NCBI GenBank assembly: GCA_002255065.1
Contig: NJEF01000041.1
Coordinates: 1 to 13,765, forward strand
Reading direction: 5' to 3'
DNA length: 13,765 bases
Origin: Desulfurococcales archaeon ex4484_204
Lineage (GTDB): Archaea > Thermoproteota > Thermoprotei_A > Sulfolobales > NBVN01
Shown: positions 1 to 6,358 of the stretch, piece after piece
How the letters are laid out: each line of letters starts with the position of its first letter
How positions within the stretch are numbered: the first letter of the stretch is position 1
The notes under the pieces: generated by a model
The model's input: the letters and a program-made list of their open reading frames with translations, nothing else
What the model was told of the DNA's origin: nothing
The model's database searches: none
Made by a program: the position numbers and the translations under genes

Positions 1-675
1 GCTGAGGGTTACCGTGATTAGGGCGGAGCTCTTTAAACCGAGCTTCCTAACCCCGTCAGGAACGTCTAGACCTGTTACCTTCAGGAGCTCGTCCCTATTG
101 AGGTGTGCTAGATCAGCGAGGCGTAGGGCTTTAAGCAGGGCGCTCCCTGTCGTGTCCCTTACGTGGGCTATATCGATTAGGACTAGGGTGCCGACCTCCC
201 TGGAGGTTTTAAGCACCTCCTCAATGCCTAGGTCTAGGTGCCTCGATGTCCCTAGAGCTATGTAGACGTACTTAGGGCTCAGCTCCCTAATAGCTCTAGA
301 CACGTGGGCGGGGGTTAGGTGCTGGTTAGCGCCTACGTAGATGTGGAACCTCCTGTCCTCGCCCTTAACGACTAGGATAACGTTCCTCGCTGTGCCCTCA
401 CCCCTAACGACCTGCGGGTAGACCCTGACCCCGTAGGTGCTCAGCTCCCTCTCTATTAGGTGTGAGAAGACGTCCCTACCTACAGCACCGACAGCTACCA
501 CATCTCTAAAGCCCCCGAGCTTAACGAGGTCTATGCCTACGTTAGCTGCGTGGCCCCCGACGTACAGGTCTATAGGCCTCTCAACACGCACAACCTCCCC
601 CGGCTCGGCTACCTTAGGTAGGTCAAAAGCTATAATATCGACTGTGAAGGTGCCTACGGTTAGAGCTTCAGCCAC
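1..675 (-). CDS. PfkB-family carbohydrate/nucleoside kinase, C-terminus cut by window edge
   Basis: I translated this leftward frame by hand; 225 residues are visible, beginning AEALTVGTFTVDIIAFDL after a GTG start. It is a ribokinase-like (PfkB) kinase, which transfers phosphate to a sugar or nucleoside hydroxyl in the cytoplasm. The evidence is the N-terminal beta strand VGTFTVDIIA, the PfkB signature-1 region GGHAANVGIDLVKLGG near residue 40 followed by VVAVGAVGRDVF, and the lid-type segment after it. The second signature (DTxGAGD) with the catalytic Asp would lie beyond base 1, so activity cannot be judged. The GTG at 675 is preceded on its strand by AGGTGG about five bases away; an in-frame GTG at 684 is the alternative. 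It lies 16 bases after the zinc-ribbon gene and is probably cotranscribed with it. Substrate is not determinable; divergence from AMP phosphorylase hints at ribose 1-phosphate or a nucleoside. Confidence 0.88.
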   Translation of the reverse strand, partial: MAEALTVGTFTVDIIAFDLPKVAEPGEVVRVERPIDLYVGGHAANVGIDLVKLGGFRDVVAVGAVGRDVFSHLIERELSTYGVRVYPQVVRGEGTARNVILVVKGEDRRFHIYVGANQHLTPAHVSRAIRELSPKYVYIALGTSRHLDLGIEEVLKTSREVGTLVLIDIAHVRDTTGSALLKALRLADLAHLNRDELLKVTGLDVPDGVRKLGLKSSALITVTLS

Positions 676-691
676 TGCACCCACCTGCTGC

Positions 692-892
692 TTAGTTAAG
701 TGTTCTAAGCTTTCCCTGCTTCCTAACCCTTTCATGGCTTACTAAACGGTTCTCAGTGGCGCCCTCGCTGAGCACTAGCTCCCTAGCCCTTCCTACATCT
801 ACTGAGTACCCGCAGACCGAGCACGTTAGGTGCCCATCGATCTGTGTTAAGGGGTTCCCGCACTTAGGGCACACGAAGTAGTCTATACCCAT
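692..892 (-). CDS. Small zinc-ribbon protein (66 aa)
   Basis: This 66-residue protein opens with one four-cysteine zinc ribbon: CPKCG at residues 8-12 and CSVCG at 24-28, so Cys8, Cys11, Cys24 and Cys27 should bind one zinc. The remaining 38 residues are polar and charged with a basic end (VRKQGKLRTLN). Such short archaeal zinc ribbons usually act as nucleic-acid or protein-binding adaptors, but nothing here fixes a partner. The ATG at 892 is chosen because a TATA box at 923-930 on the same strand would start transcription near 900, giving an almost leaderless message. The stop is only 16 bases before the PfkB kinase start, so the two probably form one operon. I do not recognise a named family. 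Confidence 0.8.
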   Translation of the reverse strand: MGIDYFVCPKCGNPLTQIDGHLTCSVCGYSVDVGRARELVLSEGATENRLVSHERVRKQGKLRTLN

Positions 893-922
893 ACTCCCGA
901 AACACTACTGTCTTTAGCGGGC

Positions 923-930
923 TATAAATA
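923..930 (-). promoter_or_regulatory. TATA box for the zinc-ribbon/PfkB operon
   Basis: The minus strand reads TATTTATA here, a good archaeal TATA element. Transcription would begin about 25 bases downstream, near base 900, only some 8 bases before the ATG at 892. The plus strand reads TATAAATA, so weak use in the other direction cannot be excluded, although the AMP phosphorylase gene has a better placed TTTATTT at 962-968. Confidence 0.6.
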
Positions 931-961
931 GTGGTACGCCCATGGGGCCTTCAGCACTAGG

Positions 962-968
962 TTTATTT
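962..968 (+). promoter_or_regulatory. TATA-like box for AMP phosphorylase
   Basis: TTTATTT lies 41-47 bases before the GTG start at 1009. A start site about 26 bases downstream would fall near 990, leaving a leader of about 20 bases that includes the G-rich ribosome binding site at 997-1004. This spacing argues for GTG 1009 over the TTG at 991. Confidence 0.5.
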
Positions 969-1008
969 CCTCCTTAACAACTAAATTACCTTGTCTGGGG
1001 GGTGTTTG

Positions 1009-2514
1009 GTGAGGGTTAAGGTTAAGCTCATGGAGGCGGACCTAGGTAACTTGAGGGTTGCCTTAATAGGGAGGGGTGTTGCTGAGGAGCTCGACATATG
1101 CCCTGGGTGCAGGCTTAAGATATGCTCCAACGGTAGGGAGGTAACGGTGTTTGCAGGCATACTAGGCAGCAACGACGACGTGATAGAGGTCCCCGCATCC
1201 CTCTACAAGGAGCTAGGCTCCCCGGAGGAGGTGGAGGTAGCCCCGTTCATAATACCTCCATCCCTCCACTACATAAGGGAGAAGCTTAAAGGGGCTAAGC
1301 TGGACTACGAGAGGATGTACACGATAATTAAGGATGTTGTGTCCGGGCTGCTAACCGATGTCGAGATAGCAGCCTTTGTAGCCGCCCAGACGAGCGTCGG
1401 GATGGACATAAACGAGATGGTCCACCTAACTAGGGCTATGGTCGAGACGGGGAATAAGCTGAAGTTCGAGGAGCCCGTGTACGACATACACTCGATAGGC
1501 GGGGTTCCGGGGAACTCCAAGGTATCGATAGTTGCTGTACCCATAGTTGCGTCGACGGGTGTGTTCATACCTAAGACTTCGTCGAGGGCTATAACGTCCC
1601 CTTCAGGCACTGCGGACACAATGGAGGTGTTCGCTAGGGTTGAGTTCGCAATCAACGAGGTCGCCGAGCTTGCTAAGAAGAGCAGCGGCTTAATCATATG
1701 GGGCGGAAAGCTGAATCTAGCCCCAGCTGACGACATACTCATTAGGGTTGAGTACTCCCTGAAGCTCGACCCCCTATCCCAGATGGTCGCGTCGATCCTC
1801 TCCAAGAAGCTCAGCATGGGTGTTCAGAACCTGCTAATAGATATACCGGTGGGTACTGGTGCTAAGGTCGAGAACCTAGAGAGGGGTAGGGAGCTCGCAT
1901 CGATATTCACCCAGGTAGGGCAGGGGCTGGGTTTAAGCATTAGGTGCGCCCTAACCTACGGCGGGCAGCCGATAGGGTACACAGTCGGCCCCGCCCTAGA
2001 GGCTAGGGAGGCCCTCGAGACCCTGCTGGGAGGGGGGGCGATGTCGGTTAGGGAGAAGGCTACATCGCTTGCAGGCCTCGTCCTGGAGATGGCCGGGATA
2101 GCTCCTAGGGGTGCTGGTAAGGTGGTAGCTAAGGAGATCCTCAGGAGCGGTAAGGCCTACCAGATGTTTAGAAGGATGGTTGAGGCTCAGGGGGGTAACC
2201 CCGACGTTAGGCCTGAGGACATAGGCCTGGGTAAGCACAAGGTCGAGATTAAGGCCCCGATGGATGGGTACATAACCGGCGTCTACAACCAGCCCATAAC
2301 GACCCTAGCAAGGGTTGCTGGCGCCCCGCACGATAAGGGGGCTGGGGTGAGGCTCTACGTTAAGAGGGGGCATAAGGTTAGGAAGGGAGACGTGCTCATG
2401 GAGATCTACAGCAACTCCTCCGTAAGGCTTGAGGAGGCCCTTAAGATGGTTAACAAGCTAAAACCCATAACAATAGAGGGCATGCTGCTCGAAACCTACC
2501 CCGAGTACGTATAG
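1009..2514 (+). CDS. deoA: AMP phosphorylase (archaeal DeoA/thymidine phosphorylase family)
   Basis: This 501-residue protein matches the usual length of archaeal AMP phosphorylase (about 500), which carries an extra N-terminal domain of some 80 residues absent from bacterial thymidine phosphorylase. The enzyme converts a nucleoside 5'-monophosphate plus phosphate into a base and ribose 1,5-bisphosphate, feeding RuBP isomerase and type III RuBisCO in archaea that have them. Visible features are the phosphorylase helical segment (LLTDVEIAAFVAAQ, about 114-127), the phosphate-binding loop HSIGGVPGNSK (161-171), KTSSRAITSPSGTADTMEV (189-207), the Lys/Ser-rich stretch SILSKKLSMG (262-271) and the C-terminal KAPMDGYITG domain (415-424). 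GTG 1009 is preferred because GGGGGGTG sits four bases upstream and VRVKVKL matches the family's N-terminal strand; TTG 991 would add six residues. Pathway partners are not in the window. The family does not separate AMP, CMP and UMP preference by eye. Confidence 0.93.
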   Translation: MRVKVKLMEADLGNLRVALIGRGVAEELDICPGCRLKICSNGREVTVFAGILGSNDDVIEVPASLYKELGSPEEVEVAPFIIPPSLHYIREKLKGAKLDYERMYTIIKDVVSGLLTDVEIAAFVAAQTSVGMDINEMVHLTRAMVETGNKLKFEEPVYDIHSIGGVPGNSKVSIVAVPIVASTGVFIPKTSSRAITSPSGTADTMEVFARVEFAINEVAELAKKSSGLIIWGGKLNLAPADDILIRVEYSLKLDPLSQMVASILSKKLSMGVQNLLIDIPVGTGAKVENLERGRELASIFTQVGQGLGLSIRCALTYGGQPIGYTVGPALEAREALETLLGGGAMSVREKATSLAGLVLEMAGIAPRGAGKVVAKEILRSGKAYQMFRRMVEAQGGNPDVRPEDIGLGKHKVEIKAPMDGYITGVYNQPITTLARVAGAPHDKGAGVRLYVKRGHKVRKGDVLMEIYSNSSVRLEEALKMVNKLKPITIEGMLLETYPEYV

Positions 2515-2638
2515 TTTCAGCACGCATTAAGTCATAGTAATGCAGTTGGGGCAGGTGTCCAAGGACCTTTACGATGTCATGGTCTCGTATGCCTCCCTAG
2601 ATGGCTCACCTATTTTAGGGGCTTAAGCGCCTCGGCCT

Positions 2639-2683
2639 AGGCAGGCACACACCGCGTGGTGTAGGGATTTTAGCGGCCTGCCT
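2639..2683. repeat. Nested inverted repeat, possible structured RNA or terminator
   Basis: Outer arms AGGCAGGC (2639-2646) and GCCTGCCT (2676-2683) are perfect complements. Inside lies a second perfect hairpin, ACACC (2649-2653), loop GCGT, GGTGT (2658-2662). The result is a two-level stem with a 13-base strand on the 3' side. It could fold in either strand's transcript. It lies 125 bases after the AMP phosphorylase stop and just before the DHH promoter, so it may be a small RNA or a processing/termination structure. I do not recognise a known RNA family. Confidence 0.45.
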
Positions 2684-2708
2684 CTAGCTACCTCAGCGTA
2701 GCGTAATC

Positions 2709-2720
2709 TAAAATATTTAA
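2709..2720 (+). promoter_or_regulatory. TATA box for the DHH phosphoesterase gene
   Basis: TAAAATATTTAA is a strong AT-rich archaeal TATA element. A start site about 26 bases downstream falls near 2741, which rules out translation starting at the in-frame GTG at 2721 and supports ATG 2751 or, preferably, 2769. Confidence 0.6.
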
Positions 2721-2768
2721 GTGTACACAGCCCCCTTTAACCTACTAGGGATGTCTTGGGGTTGCGCT

Positions 2769-3716
2769 ATGGGGTTAAGGGTTGTAGTGACCCACACGGA
2801 CCTCGACGGGATCGCGTCGGCAGCCCTCATACTGAGGGAGTTTGGAGGTATTGATAGGCTCTACTTCATACAGCCCCACAGGCTCCACTCAGTGCTTGCT
2901 AGGGTTCCAAACGGTGCCGAGCTCTACATCACGGACCTAGGGGCTAACTCAAGCACAATCTCCAGGGTTGTTGCTGAGTTGAGGAGGGTGGTTGGGTCCG
3001 GCGGTAGGGTTAGGTGGTTCGACCACCATGTATGGGATGGTGAGTGGGTTAGCGCCGTTACCGACGCAGGCGCTGAGCTGTACATCGATAGGGGTACGTG
3101 CGCTACCGACGTCGTCGCTAAGAACCTACCGGTGAGGGATCCCACAGTTAGGGCCCTGGTTGATGCAACCTGCTCCGTGGATCTGTGGGTGTTTAACCAC
3201 TGGCTAGGCAACTACCTGAGCAGGTTCGCTGGCTTTAGAGGGGGTAGCGAGTGGAAGGGGTACGTTGTCAGGAAGCTGGCGTCCTTCTCGGGGGAGCTGG
3301 ACGAGGAGATCCTCGGGGTTGTTGAGAAGTGCGTTGATAGGGAGCTCAGCGTTATCGGTAAGGCGTTAAGGAGGGCTGGCCTAGCAGACCTAGGCGGGCT
3401 AAAGGTCGTTTACTACCTTAAGGGTGATGAGGAGCACTTAACCTCCTACATAGCTAACGCGTTGATGAGCAGGTTCAGCGCTGAGGTGGCCGTGATCTGT
3501 AGGAGGGGCTCTGTTAGCTTGAGGAGTAGGGGGGTTAACGTTAGGGAGGTCGCTAAGGCGTTAGGCGGGGGAGGCCATACCTACGCAGCTGGGGCACCCC
3601 TTAAACCCCCGCTCTACATAAGGCTCCTGTACCTGCTGGGGATTAGGGGGCCCCACCTAAAGTGGTGTGTTAGGAGGGTTCTAAAGCACTCAAACCTACT
3701 TACCACTAGCTCGTAA
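2769..3716 (+). CDS. DHH/DHHA1-family phosphoesterase
   Basis: This 315-residue protein has the DHH phosphoesterase core followed by a DHHA1 domain. Motif I is THTDLDGIASA (residues 8-18; Asp11, Asp13), motif II is TDLGAN (55-60; Asp56), motif III is the defining FDHH (84-87) and motif IV is DATCSVD (132-138). The DHHA1 substrate-binding glycine cluster GGGGHTYAAG is at 266-275. All metal ligands appear intact, so an active Mn-dependent phosphodiesterase is expected. Relatives include RecJ-like exonucleases, nano-RNases/pAp phosphatases and cyclic dinucleotide phosphodiesterases, and I cannot choose among them. ATG 2769 is preferred because MGLRVVVTHTDLDG begins directly with the first beta strand; ATG 2751 would add six residues. 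The C-terminal tail after residue 280 is basic and may contact nucleic acid. Confidence 0.87.
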   Translation: MGLRVVVTHTDLDGIASAALILREFGGIDRLYFIQPHRLHSVLARVPNGAELYITDLGANSSTISRVVAELRRVVGSGGRVRWFDHHVWDGEWVSAVTDAGAELYIDRGTCATDVVAKNLPVRDPTVRALVDATCSVDLWVFNHWLGNYLSRFAGFRGGSEWKGYVVRKLASFSGELDEEILGVVEKCVDRELSVIGKALRRAGLADLGGLKVVYYLKGDEEHLTSYIANALMSRFSAEVAVICRRGSVSLRSRGVNVREVAKALGGGGHTYAAGAPLKPPLYIRLLYLLGIRGPHLKWCVRRVLKHSNLLTTSS

Positions 3717-3762
3717 ACGACCTTAATACCTGAGGTTTAGGTTTTTAAGGTGGTTGCTTAAT

Positions 3763-3786
3763 AGCTAATACTACGTAGTACTAGCT
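3763..3786. promoter_or_regulatory. Near-perfect palindrome, candidate PadR operator
   Basis: Two 12-base arms meet at position 3774/3775: AGCTAATACTAC on the left and GTAGTACTAGCT on the right, complementary except for one position (A against C). It lies 8 bases upstream of the likely TATA box of the padR-type gene. Dimeric winged-helix regulators of the PadR family commonly bind palindromes and control their own promoters, so autoregulation is a reasonable inference. Confidence 0.5.
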
Positions 3787-3794
3787 GCAGTAAC

Positions 3795-3802
3795 GTATAT
3801 AG
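3795..3802 (+). promoter_or_regulatory. TATA box for the PadR/DUF429 pair
   Basis: GTATATAG precedes the ATG at 3844 by about 42 bases. A start near 3824 would leave a leader of about 20 bases containing GGGGGTT (3831-3837) as a weak ribosome binding site. A small stem, CCCAGG/CCTGGG with a three-base loop (3819-3833), covers the predicted start site. Confidence 0.45.
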
Positions 3803-3843
3803 ACCCATACCCCTATAACCCAGGGAGCCTGGGGGTTAACTTA

Positions 3844-4206
3844 ATGCCCGCCCGTAATGTGTTGGTAAGGCTCGAGAGGAAGCTAACTGTTGAGAACCTC
3901 TGGCTCTTCATAATAGCGTCACTCCTCGAGGGCCCCACGTACGCCTACGACGTTAGGAGGAGGATCAGGAAGTACTTCGGCTTCAGCCCATCAACCATAA
4001 CGCTCTACGCCGTTATATACATGCTTAGGAGGGAGGGCTTGATCAGGGTTGCTTCAGAGCAGCCTAAGACCTATGGAGTTACTGAGGACGGGGCTAGGGC
4101 CCTAGCCGAGGCTGTCAGGTACTTAGAGGTTAGCGTGGACAGGATTAGGGGGCTCATGAAGAGGTGCTCCTGCACTGAGGGTGGGGGGGCTAGACCTAGC
4201 AGCTAA
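3844..4206 (+). CDS. PadR-family winged-helix transcriptional regulator
   Basis: This 120-residue protein has the PadR pattern: a first helix LWLFIIASLLEGPTYAYDVRRRI (about 19-41), the recognition-helix region SPSTITLYAVIYMLRREGLI (49-68), then the wing PKTYGVTEDGARAL (74-87) with the typical Y-x-V/L-T-x-x-G ending. A short C-terminal helix (88-106) probably forms the dimer interface. There is no ligand domain, consistent with the short PadR subgroup. The final residues (CSCTEGGGARPSS) look disordered and are encoded in the overlap with the next gene. A palindrome directly upstream of its TATA box is its likely operator. The ligand and the regulon are unknown; the overlapping DUF429 gene is the obvious cotranscribed target. 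Confidence 0.87.
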   Translation: MPARNVLVRLERKLTVENLWLFIIASLLEGPTYAYDVRRRIRKYFGFSPSTITLYAVIYMLRREGLIRVASEQPKTYGVTEDGARALAEAVRYLEVSVDRIRGLMKRCSCTEGGGARPSS

Positions 4207-4732
4207 GGAGAGCAGGTGTAGCGGGTACGCCGAGATAGAGGTTCGGGGCGGCGGGGCGGCGCTAGCTAGGGCTCGATGCCTCTACAGCGATGAGGAGATA
4301 GTTAGTACTGCATCAGTACTTAGCGTGGTTGCCATAGATGCCCCCCTCACCAACGAACCCGTAATGCGCGATGTCGATAGGGCTATGGTGAGGCTCGGAT
4401 ACAGGGTCCTCCCGCCGAGCTTTAAGTGGATGAGGGTGCTGAGCTTGAGGGGCTACAGGATCTCTAAGGAGCTTGAGTCCGTAGGGGTTAAGGTCATAGA
4501 GACCCACCCAAGGAGCGCCCTCACCTCATCCGGGGCTGTAAGCGTTAAGGCCCTGCTCCAGGCACTCAACGTATGTCCCCGAGGTGTTAACTTGGATGAC
4601 ATTAGTAAGATAAAGGATCTAGTAGACGCTATTATATCGGCAACTGTAGCCTACTGCTACGTTAAGGGATGTGTTAGGGTTGTTAGGGGGAGGGACGGGG
4701 AGGTATACCTCATTGAGAACCTGTTCAGGTAG
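4181..4732 (+). CDS. DUF429-family protein, predicted RNase H-fold nuclease
   Basis: This 183-residue protein matches DUF429, a family of unproven function predicted to have an RNase H-like fold. Acidic and polar residues fall at expected places: Asp5 in the first strand (GLDLAAK), Asp53 in VVAIDAPL, ETHPRSAL with Glu107, and KDLVDAIISA with Asp146 and Asp149. GTG 4181 must be the start, or one very near it, because Asp5 belongs to the first catalytic strand. It overlaps the padR-type gene by 26 bases in another frame, and GAGGTG at 4161-4166 lies inside the upstream gene, so translational coupling is likely. I infer a metal-dependent nuclease, but no substrate is known. Confidence 0.8.
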   Translation: MGGLDLAAKESRCSGYAEIEVRGGGAALARARCLYSDEEIVSTASVLSVVAIDAPLTNEPVMRDVDRAMVRLGYRVLPPSFKWMRVLSLRGYRISKELESVGVKVIETHPRSALTSSGAVSVKALLQALNVCPRGVNLDDISKIKDLVDAIISATVAYCYVKGCVRVVRGRDGEVYLIENLFR

Positions 4733-4777
4733 GTGTAGGGACCTAGTACGGGGATGGTACGCGCCTAAGCATCTAAC

Positions 4778-6241
4778 CTATATCTCCCCCTCCCTAGGGA
4801 TGTAGGGTATCACCACCCCCTGCACCTTGCTTATCCACCACCTCAGGTAGTCCTGCATTGATGCCCTCTCGCTAATGCTTATGTTGAACCTCCTCCTAGC
4901 CCACTCAAGCTCTTGAGGCCCTATGGATCCCCCACCCTTACCCGCGGCAAGCCTTATTAACGCGTCCACCTCGGCCAGGGAGTACCACTTAGTTACCTCA
5001 ACGATCCTGTCCACTAACCCGCTACTCACATTAACGCTGTACATCCTCAGGTGCCTGAGCACGGCCTTCCTCCTCATCCCCCTATCGGGGTACCCGATCA
5101 CTATGGTTACGTCTATCCTTCCAGGCCTAAGTATTGCGGGGTCTATTAAGTCCGGGTTGTTGGCTGTGAGTATCGTGAAGGGCCTGTCAGGCCTCTGGAG
5201 GTGGTATAGAACGGTCGAGATCTCGCTTATGTGGGCTTCATGGATCGTGTACTTCCTCGACGATATGAACTCAGCGTCATCTATTATTAGCGCTAGCTCC
5301 CTCCTCCTCCTTATTATCTGGTGGAATATAGCGTTAAGCATCTTCTCAGTAGCTCCGTACCACATGGACCTGTACGTCTGGGGCCTTAGCTCAACGACCT
5401 TAAGCCCTAAGGCTGAGGCTAGGGCCTCAGCCATAACGGTCTTACCGACGCCTGGAGGCCCGGTTATGAAGGCCCCCTTAGCCGCGAAGGGGAGCCCCCT
5501 CACGATCGGGTCTATTATAGCGACCCTAACGTCCTCAACGATCTTGGGGGGTAGGTCGTCTAGGCCCCATGTAGGTACCTTAACAGGTACCTTAACCTCC
5601 CTGTACTCGCTACCGTCTGATACCACCGCCTTTATCTCCTCAACCCCTACGGCCCTAGTGTTCAGTGCTACGACACCTATGGGTGGGTAGAGCCTTAAGG
5701 CGTTGATAACCCCTACATACCTTATCCCGGAAGTCGACACCCTATCCCTAACCTCCCTCCACAACCTGCTGGAAACCCTGCCAGCTAGAGCCTTAACCAC
5801 CTTAGGAGGTACGTCGGGGTTCAGCGATATTACTAACGGTCTAACACCTCCTCTAACCCAGCTACCGCTCTTACTAAACACTACAGCTGCAGCAACGAGC
5901 CTCGCGTTCCTGAAGCCCTTAACAGCTAGGACCGCTACGCTGTAGCTAGGCTTCCTGGACACAGCCCTGGATACGAGGTTGAGGGATATGGGTATTAGTG
6001 AGTGAGCTAGCTCACTGCTCTTAACACCCCTCTTAACCCTTACCTTAAGTAGTAGGGCGGACCTAAGGTCGTCCAGGTCCTTTAAGTCATCGCGGTACTT
6101 GCTCAGGGTTGCTAGTAGGCGGTAGGTGAAGTAGCTCTCCCTAGGGGGGGCTAGGGCTATGTAGAGGGTCCTAACGTCTCTGTACAGGTTGCTCCACAGC
6201 ATCTTAACGTCGGTAAGCACCCTCTCCAACCCAGCACCCAA
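4778..6241 (-). CDS. AAA+ ATPase with unrecognised N-terminal region
   Basis: The protein has 487 residues. The AAA+ module spans about 225-440: Walker A GPPGVGKT (261-268), a pore-loop-like segment RSMWYGATEKML (291-302), Walker B LALIIDDAEF (316-325), sensor 1 TILTANNPDLID (356-367) and the second-region-of-homology stretch AILRPGRID (369-377) with two arginines that could be arginine fingers. Walker B carries Asp-Asp where most relatives have Asp-Glu. Residues 1-220 do not resemble a family I know and may set substrate specificity; the C-terminus (about 440-487) is also distinctive. Hexameric action as a remodelling ATPase is the family expectation. The TTG at 6241 is uncertain: the TATA box at 6260-6268 would start transcription at or just inside it, so TTG 6229 or GTG 6220 are alternatives. 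It converges with the DUF429 gene and diverges from the DUF2070 gene. Confidence 0.85.
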   Translation of the reverse strand: MGAGLERVLTDVKMLWSNLYRDVRTLYIALAPPRESYFTYRLLATLSKYRDDLKDLDDLRSALLLKVRVKRGVKSSELAHSLIPISLNLVSRAVSRKPSYSVAVLAVKGFRNARLVAAAVVFSKSGSWVRGGVRPLVISLNPDVPPKVVKALAGRVSSRLWREVRDRVSTSGIRYVGVINALRLYPPIGVVALNTRAVGVEEIKAVVSDGSEYREVKVPVKVPTWGLDDLPPKIVEDVRVAIIDPIVRGLPFAAKGAFITGPPGVGKTVMAEALASALGLKVVELRPQTYRSMWYGATEKMLNAIFHQIIRRRRELALIIDDAEFISSRKYTIHEAHISEISTVLYHLQRPDRPFTILTANNPDLIDPAILRPGRIDVTIVIGYPDRGMRRKAVLRHLRMYSVNVSSGLVDRIVEVTKWYSLAEVDALIRLAAGKGGGSIGPQELEWARRRFNISISERASMQDYLRWWISKVQGVVIPYIPREGEI

Positions 6242-6259
6242 ACACTCCTGGTTTGGGGG

Positions 6260-6268
6260 AAAATTAAA
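6260..6268 (-). promoter_or_regulatory. TATA-like box for the AAA+ ATPase gene
   Basis: The minus strand reads TTTAATTTT. The expected start site is near 6238, almost on the first possible start codon, implying a leaderless message or a start a few codons further in. Confidence 0.45.
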
Positions 6269-6288
6269 GGTGGTGCCCGCTAACCCGG

Positions 6289-6306
6289 CGTAGCTAGTAG
6301 GCTACG
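6289..6306. repeat. Inverted repeat between divergent promoters
   Basis: CGTAGC (6289-6294) and GCTACG (6301-6306) are perfect complements separated by TAGTAG. The element lies between the leftward TATA at 6260-6268 and the rightward one at 6315-6324, where a regulator could affect both genes. Confidence 0.4.
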
Positions 6307-6308
6307 GT

Positions 6309-6335
6309 GCTTAATTTTTAAATACCTACCTACCC
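6309..6335 (+). promoter_or_regulatory. Promoter of the DUF2070 gene
   Basis: GCTTAATT (6309-6316) runs into a strong TATA box, TTTTTAAATA (6315-6324), followed directly by CCTACCTACCC (6325-6335). The start site should be near 6347, about 12 bases before ATG 6359. The flanking sequences recur before the HD gene. Confidence 0.6.
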
Positions 6336-6358
6336 CATCTTCTGTTGAGCGTGTAGGG

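Larger units (their letters stand above)
2515..2768. other. Intergenic gap with inverted repeats and no convincing gene
   Basis: The 254 bases between AMP phosphorylase and the DHH gene contain a 28-codon open frame (2540-2626) with no ribosome binding site, a nested inverted repeat at 2639-2683 and a TATA box at 2709-2720. I see no tRNA, no C/D box pair and no recognisable protein. Confidence 0.6.

Noticed and set aside
14..745. Plus-strand open frames of 83 and 102 codons at the left end
   Set aside because: They lie antisense to the PfkB kinase, whose minus-strand translation has clear family motifs. Their own translations are low-complexity Ser/Arg/Thr-rich shadows.
1305..1817. 170-codon minus-strand open frame
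   Set aside because: It is antisense to the AMP phosphorylase core and shows no motif or promoter.
2540..2626. 28-codon open frame in the gap after AMP phosphorylase
   Set aside because: It looks mildly protein-like but has no ribosome binding site, no TATA box at a useful distance and no recognised family. It may be a gene remnant, but that cannot be supported.
2639..2683. tRNA gene
   Set aside because: There is no T-loop consensus, the arms do not form a cloverleaf and no 3' acceptor stem is present.
4923..5690. 255-codon plus-strand open frame
   Set aside because: It is antisense to the Walker A and Walker B part of the AAA+ gene. The minus strand carries the recognisable protein, and the plus frame has no domain.
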